The position numbers and the translations under genes are program-made. The notes beneath the pieces are model-generated. The model ran no database searches, was not told the origin of the DNA, and worked only from the letters and a program-made list of their open reading frames with translations. From the NCBI GenBank assembly GCA_013214425.1, contig JABSPN010000226.1, positions 1 through 5,620 on the forward strand: a stretch of DNA of 5,620 nucleotides, in the 5' to 3' direction. This DNA comes from Flavobacteriaceae bacterium. Its GTDB lineage: Bacteria; Bacteroidota; Bacteroidia; Flavobacteriales; Flavobacteriaceae. This document shows, in pieces, positions 1 to 5,620 of this stretch; within the stretch, counting starts at the first letter, position 1, and each line of letters begins with the position of its first letter.

Positions 1-128
1 GTATTCGGTTTTTGCTCATCTGATGGCTCTATAGTATCTTGTGCTTTAACTGGAACCTCTACCTTTTGTTCCTTATTTTTAACACAAGAAATAAAGAATA
101 TTAATATAAAAAGATAAATGTACTTCAT
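1..128 (-). CDS. Lipoprotein of unknown function, N-terminal part only (runs off the window)
   Basis: Reading leftward from an ATG at 128-126, 42 codons are open to the window edge. The protein starts MKYIYLFILIFFISC: a lysine, a hydrophobic core and a lipobox-like ISC with Cys15 as the probable lipidated residue. It is therefore expected to be exported and lipidated by the Lgt/LspA route. The residues after Cys15 (VKNKEQKVEVPVK) are mixed and Lys-rich, without the acidic run that marks surface lipoproteins in Bacteroidota, so a periplasm-facing location is more likely. The start lies only 4 bases after the TAA at 133-135, so it is probably the last visible gene of the minus-strand operon and translationally coupled to the gene before it. 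Its function cannot be judged from this fragment. I am confident in the start and lipoprotein nature, with no assignment beyond that. Confidence 0.75.
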   Translation of the reverse strand, partial: MKYIYLFILIFFISCVKNKEQKVEVPVKAQDTIEPSDEQKPN

Positions 129-132
129 TATT

Positions 133-312
133 TTATTTATAAATTTCACCATTATACTTTAATACTTTTTCTATTTGATTTAGCTTTTTTTCTATTGGAT
201 TACAGTCTCCATTTTCATCTTCATTAAAAGTTCTTTCAGCACTTATACTATTAACTTTAATATCGTAATAACCATTAGTATTTTTATGTATTCCTGATAG
301 CTTATTCTTCAT
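133..312 (-). CDS. Possible 59-residue remnant frame downstream of the TAG
   Basis: Within the downstream part of the interrupted lipoprotein gene there is an ATG at 312-310 that could start a 59-residue product (MKNKLSGIHK... to ...GEIYK). I see no good ribosome site ahead of it. It has no signal sequence of its own, and 18 further in-frame sense codons lie between it and the TAG. It is most simply the C-terminal piece of the interrupted gene, not an independent small gene. The entry is kept so the stretch 133-366 is not read as empty. Confidence 0.25.
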   Translation of the reverse strand: MKNKLSGIHKNTNGYYDIKVNSISAERTFNEDENGDCNPIEKKLNQIEKVLKYNGEIYK

Positions 313-366
313 TATTTTAAAATTAGCACCACAAGTATTTTTGCTTACGTTAACTTCTCCTAAACT

Positions 367-885
367 CTAATAGATAGTATAGGTGTCTAGTACTTTTTTC
401 AACCTGTCATCTTCTTTCATAAACAGTGACAAGTTTTCTTCTACATACGGACTGGACTGTGAGCTATTTCTAAACCTTACAATAACTCCGAATGCTGTTT
501 TTGTTTCGTTTAATTTATGTGTAGTAGTATCAACTTTAACTTCATCTATAAATAAAGCATCAGAAACCCATCCATTTTCAATAGAATTTTCAGAAAAATA
601 GTTATTAATCTTTCCAGTAATTGAATTGACTATTACAATATGACTCGTATAACGCTCTCTATCTTGGTCATCTATGCTCTCTTCTTCTGCAAAAACCAAA
701 ATGGTTTCATTTAAATAATCTTGTGGAGATTGTATATTATATAGATGAATTTCAGATTGATTAAGTTGCAATTCTGCTAAGACCTTATTTACCATAAGCT
801 CTTGTGATAGTATGACCTTTTGCCGATTAACCAAAGGGCCACAAGAAATAATCATCAACAATAGTAAAGTATTTAGTATCCTCAT
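367..885 (-). CDS. Intact 172-residue lipoprotein reading frame (5' portion of the interrupted gene)
   Basis: This is the product expected if the TAG at 369-367 is obeyed. It has a lipoprotein signal ending at Cys15, a helical stretch (about residues 27-45), then alternating strand-like segments (ETILVFAE, SHIVIVNS, AFGVIVRF, NLSLFM) ending LKKVLDTYTIY. The end falls in the middle of what looks like continuing beta structure, which supports truncation rather than a natural C-terminus. The start follows the TAA of the upstream membrane-protein gene by 6 bases, with AAAGAA directly before the ATG, so it is very likely co-transcribed and coupled. The product may still be made and exported, since the signal peptide and most of the protein remain. 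No known family was identified. Confidence 0.65.
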   Translation of the reverse strand: MRILNTLLLLMIISCGPLVNRQKVILSQELMVNKVLAELQLNQSEIHLYNIQSPQDYLNETILVFAEEESIDDQDRERYTSHIVIVNSITGKINNYFSENSIENGWVSDALFIDEVKVDTTTHKLNETKTAFGVIVRFRNSSQSSPYVEENLSLFMKEDDRLKKVLDTYTIY

Positions 886-891
886 TTCTTT

Positions 892-1248
892 TTAAATCAA
901 ATCAATTGCTTTTTCTAATAAATAATGTAGTACGACAATAAAGACTGAAATCACCAACAATACGCTAAACCGAATTAGCATTGAGTTTTTCTTATTTACC
1001 AACTTTTTTCTAAGGTAAAAAACATCTAAAAGTACGAATAGAAAAGCTATCACTAGCCCAATAATTGATCCAACAAAAAATATACCGTGACCATAAAAAA
1101 CAAATAATAAGAAATCTATTCCTTCAGTAGATAATTCATACGGTTTTATAATAAATGTTAAATAAGAAATTGCTATGAATATCGATAAAATAGACCATAA
1201 TATATACTTTGTTATCTGTTTAACCTTTTTCAATCTAAAAAATATCAT
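892..1248 (-). CDS. Small multi-pass membrane protein of unknown function
   Basis: The preferred start is the ATG at 1248-1246, giving 118 residues. The frame can be extended to a TTG at 1269 (7 more residues), but that would overlap the preceding gene by 13 bases. The ATG leaves an 8-base gap and has GGGAGGA, encoded in the last codons of the upstream gene, 12 bases ahead of it. The protein has a short basic N-terminus (RLKKVK). Hydrophobic segments lie at about residues 16-34, 46-79 (long enough for two passes, split around YGHG) and 91-111, with basic loops such as RKKLVNKK. It is therefore an inner-membrane protein with three or four helices. No catalytic motif or family was recognised. 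It sits between a helical-repeat protein and lipoprotein genes in a tight operon, so it may form part of an envelope complex with them; this is inference from position only. Confidence 0.75.
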   Translation of the reverse strand: MIFFRLKKVKQITKYILWSILSIFIAISYLTFIIKPYELSTEGIDFLLFVFYGHGIFFVGSIIGLVIAFLFVLLDVFYLRKKLVNKKNSMLIRFSVLLVISVFIVVLHYLLEKAIDLI

Positions 1249-1256
1249 TACAATAT

Positions 1257-2201
1257 TTAATCCTCCCAATATGGTTTTAAAACGTTTTCAAAATATTTTT
1301 CTAATTCTTTTAACCCTAAATTAGATGAAAGCCAATACACTATCAAATACAATTCGTATTGAAATAGCTCGTCTAATTCGTATGAATTGTTTTTTATGGT
1401 TTCCATAAAGTTTTCCATTTTTTTATCCTCGTCTTTATAATCATGAAAATACTCTAAATCAAAATAATGTTGCGCTAAAATTAAATCTTGAATGAATGGC
1501 TTTTGTTGATTTAATTGATTCAAATATGAATTATACTCATCTTCTGAACCACCCCATTTTGGTGATATAAAAGAGAAGAAATTGAAATGAAGTTCTATAT
1601 TATCTGAATAGATTCTAGCTGCATTCGTAAACAACTCATGAACGCTTTGCCTGTCTACATCAAGAGATTTATAAATTTTTAATAATGATGACACACAATT
1701 AGGATAGAAAGAGGTTGAGTCATAATCTATTGTTACTAATAAATCTCTAGCTTCTCCTAAATATTTTTTAAAAGCAACTTGTTTTTGATTAGAAACCGTA
1801 TCTATTGAACCTCTACCTCTAATTTCCCAAGCTTTATGAATAAGCTGGTATGATTTTATGATTTTAGGTAAGGTATTATTAGACTCTCTAACCATCCATT
1901 GATCACTTATAACCGGTTCACCATATTGACCTAAACTTTTAAGAGCAAAAGTACGATAGCTTTCATTCATTCCCTTTAGCGATTGCTCCACATTATTAAA
2001 TTGTTTGTTATTAAAATAAAATATAAGCTCTTTAAGCTTTGGATTATTTAAATGGCTAGACATTGTAAACTTATACTTTCCTATTCTATTTATTAGATTA
2101 TCTATTGGACTAAAAATTCCGTATTTGTCTAAAACATACAAAATTCCAAACCCCAATAAAATCCATTTAATAATTGGGTATTGGCCAAAAAATTCCATCA
2201 T
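1257..2201 (-). CDS. Membrane-anchored helical-repeat protein, DUF4034-like
   Basis: The product has 314 residues from the ATG at 2201-2199; a second ATG follows immediately. A single hydrophobic segment at about residues 10-24 (IIKWILLGFGILYVL) would anchor it in the inner membrane; the side facing the bulk of the protein is not clear. The rest is rich in Leu, Tyr, Phe and Asn and looks all-helical. Two motifs recall DUF4034 proteins, whose helical repeats are similar to TPR: AWEIRGRGS (about 124-132) followed by a helix with F..YL.EA, and SPKWGGS (213-219) after a helix of the type NIELHFN. The family is of unknown function, so no reaction is proposed; a scaffolding or protein-binding role is possible. 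It is the first gene of the minus-strand operon, divergent from the sensor gene, with a candidate LytTR operator 86 bases upstream of its start. The family match is from memory of its motifs and was not searched. Confidence 0.8.
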   Translation of the reverse strand: MMEFFGQYPIIKWILLGFGILYVLDKYGIFSPIDNLINRIGKYKFTMSSHLNNPKLKELIFYFNNKQFNNVEQSLKGMNESYRTFALKSLGQYGEPVISDQWMVRESNNTLPKIIKSYQLIHKAWEIRGRGSIDTVSNQKQVAFKKYLGEARDLLVTIDYDSTSFYPNCVSSLLKIYKSLDVDRQSVHELFTNAARIYSDNIELHFNFFSFISPKWGGSEDEYNSYLNQLNQQKPFIQDLILAQHYFDLEYFHDYKDEDKKMENFMETIKNNSYELDELFQYELYLIVYWLSSNLGLKELEKYFENVLKPYWED

Positions 2202-2287
2202 AATTTAAGGGTATTTATGATTAACTACTGATCTAATATCTTTATATTTCAAAAAACAAGACCTAAAAAAAGCTTACAAATAGTGAC

Positions 2288-2320
2288 TTTGTGACGAAAT
2301 CATTTAAAATAGTGATGAAA
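2288..2320 (+). promoter_or_regulatory. Candidate LytTR operator, copy 1 (direct repeats in the divergent intergenic region)
   Basis: GTGACGAA at 2291-2298 and GTGATGAA at 2312-2319 form a direct repeat with a 21-base period. The second lies in TTAAAATAGTGATGAAA (2304-2320), and this 17-base block recurs exactly, inverted, at 5021-5037. The first lies in TTTGTGACGAA, which recurs with one change. LytTR regulators such as AgrA and ComE bind pairs of ~9-base direct repeats separated by 12-13 bases, which is this geometry, and the only DNA-binding protein visible here is a LytTR protein. The site lies between divergent genes and could act on the minus-strand operon, on the sensor gene, or on both. 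A weaker third GTGA occurs at 2283-2286. No convincing TAnnTTTG promoter box was found on the operon side. Confidence 0.6.
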
Positions 2321-2362
2321 TAAAACCCTATAAACTAATTCCTAAATAAGTAGAAGTTTAAA

Positions 2363-4936
2363 TTGTTATTTTTGTTAAAAAATAATTTGAGCAGCTTTAT
2401 TTTACATATCATTTTTGGACTATTATTTAGTTTTCATAGCCTATGTCATGCACAATCCTACATCTATAAGAATTTCGGTGTAGATGAAGGATTACCGAGT
2501 TCTCAGGTGTATGATATTTATCAAGACAAATATGGGTACATATGGCTGGCTACCGATAAAGGTATTGCTCGCTATAATGGATATGAGTTTGAAAACTTTA
2601 CAACAAAAGAAGGATTACCTGGAAATACTGTTCTTGATTTTTATCCCCAAAAAAATGGTGATGTGTGGTGTTATGACCTCCATAGTCAAAGTCTATTTTA
2701 CTTTAATGAAGATTTTAATGGATTCAAACTGTACCAATACAATTCGTTATTAAAAGGAAACTTAAATGATAATTTCATCTTGAAAAGTCTAGTCATAGAC
2801 GCCGAAAATACTTTACATATTGGAGGTTATAGAATCAATGGAATAATTAGTATCAACCATGAAGGAAAGGTTTCTTACGCTTATCAAAAACAAATAAAAA
2901 AAATTATAACTTATGAAAAAGTAGGCGTTAAACTAGGGCTTAACACAAAAAATAATTCATTTTTCTCATCATATGATGATTTTTTTCATGATGATGATGA
3001 TGTCATTATACTAAAGCATGAAAACAATCCTTTTGCCAGAATGGATGTGAGAAAAATTAACGATACATCTTATGTTTTTATTGATTCCAAAATTGGTCTT
3101 GTTTTCAACAAAAAAACAATAAGACCTACTCAATTTTCGAAAAACCCTATTGGTATTAAACGTGTAACCGACAGTACTTACTTTGTTGGCTGTTATGGAG
3201 ATGGTGCATACATACAACACCTTAACGGTAAAACCTTAGCTTCTTTTTTACCCAAAAAATCGGTCAGTAATTTTTTAATTGATCAAGAAGGAGGGTATTG
3301 GTTTACCACATTATATAATGGAGTGTTTTATATAAAAAACCCTGCTATACAGACGTATTCAAAAGATTTAATTTCATCGTTGGTTAAAGATGATAAAAAC
3401 CAACTTTATTTAGCCTTTAACAACAGTGATATTGCCCAATTAAAAAATATGAAGCTTGAATTCTTACATAAAGGGCAAAATAACGATCCTGGAAAAGTTG
3501 AGTTCGATCCATTAAATAAAGTCGTTTATGGCCTATCAGACTATTATAAAATAATTAACCTGAATAGTAAAAAAGCTGTAACGGTACCGGCGAATAACCT
3601 CCCAGAACAAATGGGACACCCATTATTTTCATCCTCGTCTAGTGATTTCACTTATCTCGATAAATCTCAAAACATCAATAGCGTAAAAAAAGAAAGAACC
3701 CTTGATGTTGCTTTTTTCAATGATATGATACTCGTTGCAGACTCGAAGGGATTAATGCAGTATGAAAACAACAGTTTTAAACTATTTGATTCGCACAAAC
3801 TTCTTCGAAACAGAATAGACGATATTGATGTCCATAAGAACGCATTATACTTGGCTACACAAGGCAATGGTGTAGTTGTTTATGGCGACTCTATTTTTAA
3901 CATCTCAAAAGAAAATGGATTGACTAATGATGTCATAAAAGAAATTCATGTAGAAAATGATTCAACCTTGTGGGCTTGTACCCATACTGGGGTAAATAGA
4001 ATTCGTTTTATAACGGATTATGACTATGAAATCACAACTATTACCAAAGATGATGGTTTGTTGAGTAACGACATTAATGACCTTGAAATTATAAATGATA
4101 CGGTATGGGTTGCTACAAGAAAGGGGCTTTGTTTTTTCAACAAATCCCTTTTAAATCAAAATAAAAATCAAAGTATTCAGTCGCTCCTACTAAAGGAAGT
4201 TTTGGTAAATAATGAAGTCGCTTTAAATGAAAAGTTAAAGTTAGCCTATGACCAAAATAATATTGAATTTAAACTGCAAGCAATATCGCTTAAAAATCCA
4301 AAAAAAATAAATTATAAATATCGTTTAAAAGAAATCGATACCAATTGGTCTGTTTCCTCTAATAGAAAAATTAGTTTCCCTTCTTTATCGCCTGGGAATT
4401 ATACCTTTGAAGCCAAAGCCGAAATTCAGGATATTGCCAATTCGCATACTACACATTTTAATTTTACGATTAATCCACCATTCTGGAGAAGTTGGTGGTT
4501 TTTAATTTCATGCTTATTATTTGCTTTAGGGTTAATCTATTTATTTTTTAGAATTAGAGTTTTTACCTATAATCAAGATGTTACAAGAGAATTAATTAGA
4601 CTAATCATTAAACGCCTAAAAAGAGATGAGAAGTATTTGGATATTAGGATGAATGGCGAAGACCTTAAAGTTCCTACTTCCGATATCCTCTATGTTAAAT
4701 CTTCTGGAAATTACCTGGATATTATTACTGCAGCTAAAACCTATACCATTCGTTGCAAAATAGGTGACTTCATTGCTACTACGCCTGATACTTTGGAATA
4801 TTTAAGAGTACACCGATCATATATTGTAAGAATTGATAAAATAACAAGCAAATCTAAAAAAACTGTTCGTATTAAAGACGAAGTAATTCCCGTTGGCGAA
4901 ACCTACCTAAAGGAATTGGATAAAATTCAGTTCTAA
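2363..4936 (+). CDS. Membrane sensor-regulator: Reg_prop beta-propeller, Y_Y_Y domain, membrane helix, LytTR DNA-binding domain
   Basis: The 857-residue product starts with a signal peptide, with likely cleavage after CHA (about residue 30). Reg_prop blades follow: about 33-85 with GLPSSQVYDIYQDKYGYIWLA and a second GLPGNTV repeat, about 298-326 (FLIDQEGGYWFTT), and about 483-597 with repeated GL(T/L)..(D/V) and LWA/VWVA motifs. The more degenerate middle is probably also propeller. A Y_Y_Y domain covers about 633-703 (INYKYRL, LSPGNYTFEAKA). One membrane helix lies at 711-731, then a basic linker, then LytTR at about 757-857, including the family's HRSYIV motif (His817-Arg818-Ser819). No histidine kinase or receiver domain is present. 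The expected role is that an outer ligand is sensed by the propeller and the signal crosses to the cytoplasmic LytTR domain, which binds DNA at the envelope. No ATG fits: an in-frame TAG lies at 2351-2353, and the first usable codons are TTG at 2363, 2372 or 2387. A start at 2372 gives the most conventional signal peptide. Confidence 0.92.
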   Translation: MLFLLKNNLSSFILHIIFGLLFSFHSLCHAQSYIYKNFGVDEGLPSSQVYDIYQDKYGYIWLATDKGIARYNGYEFENFTTKEGLPGNTVLDFYPQKNGDVWCYDLHSQSLFYFNEDFNGFKLYQYNSLLKGNLNDNFILKSLVIDAENTLHIGGYRINGIISINHEGKVSYAYQKQIKKIITYEKVGVKLGLNTKNNSFFSSYDDFFHDDDDVIILKHENNPFARMDVRKINDTSYVFIDSKIGLVFNKKTIRPTQFSKNPIGIKRVTDSTYFVGCYGDGAYIQHLNGKTLASFLPKKSVSNFLIDQEGGYWFTTLYNGVFYIKNPAIQTYSKDLISSLVKDDKNQLYLAFNNSDIAQLKNMKLEFLHKGQNNDPGKVEFDPLNKVVYGLSDYYKIINLNSKKAVTVPANNLPEQMGHPLFSSSSSDFTYLDKSQNINSVKKERTLDVAFFNDMILVADSKGLMQYENNSFKLFDSHKLLRNRIDDIDVHKNALYLATQGNGVVVYGDSIFNISKENGLTNDVIKEIHVENDSTLWACTHTGVNRIRFITDYDYEITTITKDDGLLSNDINDLEIINDTVWVATRKGLCFFNKSLLNQNKNQSIQSLLLKEVLVNNEVALNEKLKLAYDQNNIEFKLQAISLKNPKKINYKYRLKEIDTNWSVSSNRKISFPSLSPGNYTFEAKAEIQDIANSHTTHFNFTINPPFWRSWWFLISCLLFALGLIYLFFRIRVFTYNQDVTRELIRLIIKRLKRDEKYLDIRMNGEDLKVPTSDILYVKSSGNYLDIITAAKTYTIRCKIGDFIATTPDTLEYLRVHRSYIVRIDKITSKSKKTVRIKDEVIPVGETYLKELDKIQF

Positions 4937-5020
4937 TTAAGCTTATACTATACATACCAAAAAGACTCCATTATACCGTTACATGCTGTTTGGTTTTTTT
5001 GCATTTTTTTAATTAAATTT

Positions 5021-5054
5021 TTTCATCACTATTTTAAGGGGTGTTCATCACAAA
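5021..5054 (-). promoter_or_regulatory. Candidate LytTR operator, copy 2 (upstream of the cadherin-like lipoprotein gene)
   Basis: On the minus strand this reads TTTGTGATGAA, six bases, then TTAAAATAGTGATGAAA. It is the same element as at 2288-2320, with a 22-base instead of a 21-base period. On the plus strand the half-sites are TTCATCAC at 5022-5029 and 5044-5051. Relative to the gene at 5198 the polarity is the same as that of copy 1 relative to the minus-strand operon. The site ends about 37 bases before a TAnnTTTG box at 5092-5099, a reasonable place for an activator. It is probably bound by the LytTR domain of the adjacent sensor; this is inferred from spacing and repetition, not from a known consensus for this protein. 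Confidence 0.6.
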
Positions 5055-5091
5055 CCTAATATTTATAACACTTAAAACGTCTGCTATTAAA

Positions 5092-5099
5092 TACTTTTG
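5092..5099 (+). promoter_or_regulatory. Candidate Bacteroidota -7 promoter box (TACTTTTG) for the cadherin-like lipoprotein gene
   Basis: TACTTTTG matches the Bacteroidota -7 consensus TAnnTTTG exactly. The region 19-21 bases upstream (around 5068-5073, AT-rich) has no TTTG -33 element, consistent with a promoter that needs an activator at the repeat element upstream. Transcription would begin near 5105, leaving a leader of roughly 90 bases. That leader contains an inverted repeat, TTTGT/ACAAA (5142-5156), of unknown meaning. A single exact 8-base match in AT-rich DNA is weak evidence on its own. Confidence 0.35.
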
Positions 5100-5197
5100 A
5101 TTTCATAATTAACAATTAAAAGCATTACTCAAATAACCATTTTTGTTAATTACAAACGATTAAATGATGAAACGAACATTAACCTTAAAAAAATAAT

Positions 5198-5620
5198 ATG
5201 AAACACTCTTTTACATTCAGGAAAGCTTTATCTGTGATAACAATTACAATACTGTTTAGTTGTGCAAATGACGATGACACTAATCAAGCTAATGTTATCA
5301 GTCTAGAAGACTTAACAGCAGTCATCGACGAAAACCCTACCAATGGACAAGTAATTGGGAATGTTGTGGCGACTCAAACTATTGGAGGGGCAACTCTGGA
5401 TTATACCATAGATTCTCAAAGTCCATCTGGGGCTTTGGCTATCAATTCAAGTACAGGAGAAATGACTGTAGCTGATAATACACTATTCGATTTTGAAACT
5501 AACCAAATAATTACTGCAACTGTCTCTTTAGCTGGAGGAACAAATACCGCTAACGTTACTATTAATTTAAATAATCTTCCAGATTTATTGGTAAACTATA
5601 CGGAAACAATTAGACCAGAT
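5198..5620 (+). CDS. Probable surface lipoprotein with a cadherin-like domain, N-terminal part (runs off the window)
   Basis: From the ATG at 5198-5200, 141 codons are open to the window edge. Residues 1-22 form a lipoprotein signal (basic FRK, hydrophobic core, lipobox LFSC with Cys22). Cys22 is followed by ANDDD, the kind of acidic run known in Bacteroidota as the lipoprotein export signal that sends lipoproteins to the outer face of the outer membrane. Residues about 36-126 read as a cadherin-type repeat: VIDENPTNGQVIGNV, YTID, ALAINSSTGEMTVAD, FDFE, ITATVSL. The usual calcium-binding DxD and the aspartate of the final strand seem to be absent, so calcium binding is doubtful. NLPDLLVNYTETIRPD starts a further region cut by the window end. 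It lies downstream of the sensor on the same strand, with 261 bases and a candidate LytTR operator between them, so it is likely a target of that sensor and not simply its operon partner. Purine-rich AAAAAAATAAT precedes the start. Confidence 0.85.
   Translation, partial: MKHSFTFRKALSVITITILFSCANDDDTNQANVISLEDLTAVIDENPTNGQVIGNVVATQTIGGATLDYTIDSQSPSGALAINSSTGEMTVADNTLFDFETNQIITATVSLAGGTNTANVTINLNNLPDLLVNYTETIRPD

Larger units (their letters stand above)
133..885 (-). pseudogene. Lipoprotein gene interrupted by an in-frame TAG (172 codons + TAG + 77 codons)
   Basis: The ATG at 885-883 opens MRILNTLLLLMIISC, a lipoprotein signal with Cys15 as the lipid site. After 172 residues the frame meets TAG at 369-367. 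The same frame then runs on for 77 sense codons (366-136) to TAA at 135-133. The downstream part reads as ordinary protein: beta-strand-like segments such as NGYYDIKVNSI, two cysteines (in NTCG and GDCN) and a tidy end in YNGEIYK. Read through, the gene has about 250 codons, and the gaps to its neighbours become 6 and 4 bases, matching the rest of the operon. With TAG as the true end there would be 238 bases of unexplained sequence before the next gene. I infer one ancestral gene with a nonsense codon, though sequencing error or readthrough remain possible. The family is not recognised with certainty. The mature protein looks like a mostly beta periplasmic lipoprotein. No acidic run follows Cys15. 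Confidence 0.7.

Noticed and set aside
383..601. Plus-strand open frame of 72 codons
   Set aside because: It lies opposite the lipoprotein gene in the AT-rich minus-strand operon. It has no ribosome site or recognisable protein character, so it is a shadow frame.
1249..1269. Longer start (TTG at 1269) for the small membrane protein
   Set aside because: It overlaps the upstream gene and adds GGLNIV before a good ATG that follows a GGAGG sequence, so the ATG at 1248 is preferred.
2250..2280. Promoter for the minus-strand operon (TTTG at 2280-2277 and GTTTTTTG at 2257-2250, minus strand)
   Set aside because: The spacing of 19 fits, but the -7 box has GT in place of the conserved TA. It is not strong enough to list as a feature.
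2484..2753. Plus-strand open frame of 89 codons
   Set aside because: It is out of frame inside the sensor gene, whose own frame shows clear Reg_prop motifs over the same bases.
3011..3867. Minus-strand open frames at 3011-3220 and 3667-3867
   Set aside because: They are antisense to the well-supported sensor gene, without family character or start signals.
4955..5000. Possible terminator after the sensor gene (ACCAAA ... TTTGGT followed by a T run)
   Set aside because: The stem is only six pairs, AT-rich, with a loop of nearly 30 bases. It is not convincing as an intrinsic terminator.
5164..5172. ATGATGAAA, resembling one half-site of the repeat element
   Set aside because: It is a single imperfect half-site with no partner at 21-22 bases, and is common in AT-rich DNA.

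Overview
The window is AT-rich, almost every gene begins with a very hydrophobic leader, and it carries three lipoprotein signal peptides. One of these has an acidic stretch right after the lipid-carrying cysteine. It also encodes a Reg_prop/Y_Y_Y sensor fused to a LytTR domain. Together these point to a member of Bacteroidota, most likely Flavobacteriaceae. This is inferred from gene style; there is no rRNA or other marker in the window.

Left part (1-2201, minus strand): a compact four-gene unit read right to left. It encodes a membrane-anchored helical-repeat protein resembling DUF4034 (1257-2201), a small multi-pass membrane protein (892-1248), a lipoprotein (133-885), and the start of another lipoprotein that leaves the window (1-128). 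The gaps are 8, 6 and 4 bases, provided the 133-885 gene is read as one gene. That gene is broken by a TAG at 367-369. The frame then continues without a stop for 77 more codons to a TAA at 133-135, just before the next start codon. The simplest reading is a ~250-codon lipoprotein gene with a nonsense mutation, a sequence error or readthrough.

Middle (2363-4936, plus strand): a divergent 857-residue sensor-regulator. It has a signal peptide, beta-propeller repeats, a Y_Y_Y domain, one membrane helix and a C-terminal LytTR DNA-binding domain. There is no histidine kinase or receiver domain, so sensing and DNA binding lie in one membrane protein.

Right part (5198-5620, plus strand): the start of a lipoprotein, probably surface-exposed, with a cadherin-like domain. 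It runs off the window.

The most interesting signal is non-coding. The two intergenic regions flanking the sensor gene carry nearly the same element: two direct repeats of GTGAYGAA with a 21- or 22-base period, sharing an exact 17-base block. The copies are in opposite orientations, so each has the same polarity relative to the outward gene it precedes (the minus-strand operon and the cadherin-like lipoprotein gene). Paired direct repeats spaced about two helical turns apart are the known form of LytTR operators. The proposed model is a local circuit in which the membrane sensor senses an external ligand and controls both flanking units, and possibly itself. The binding assignment is an inference.
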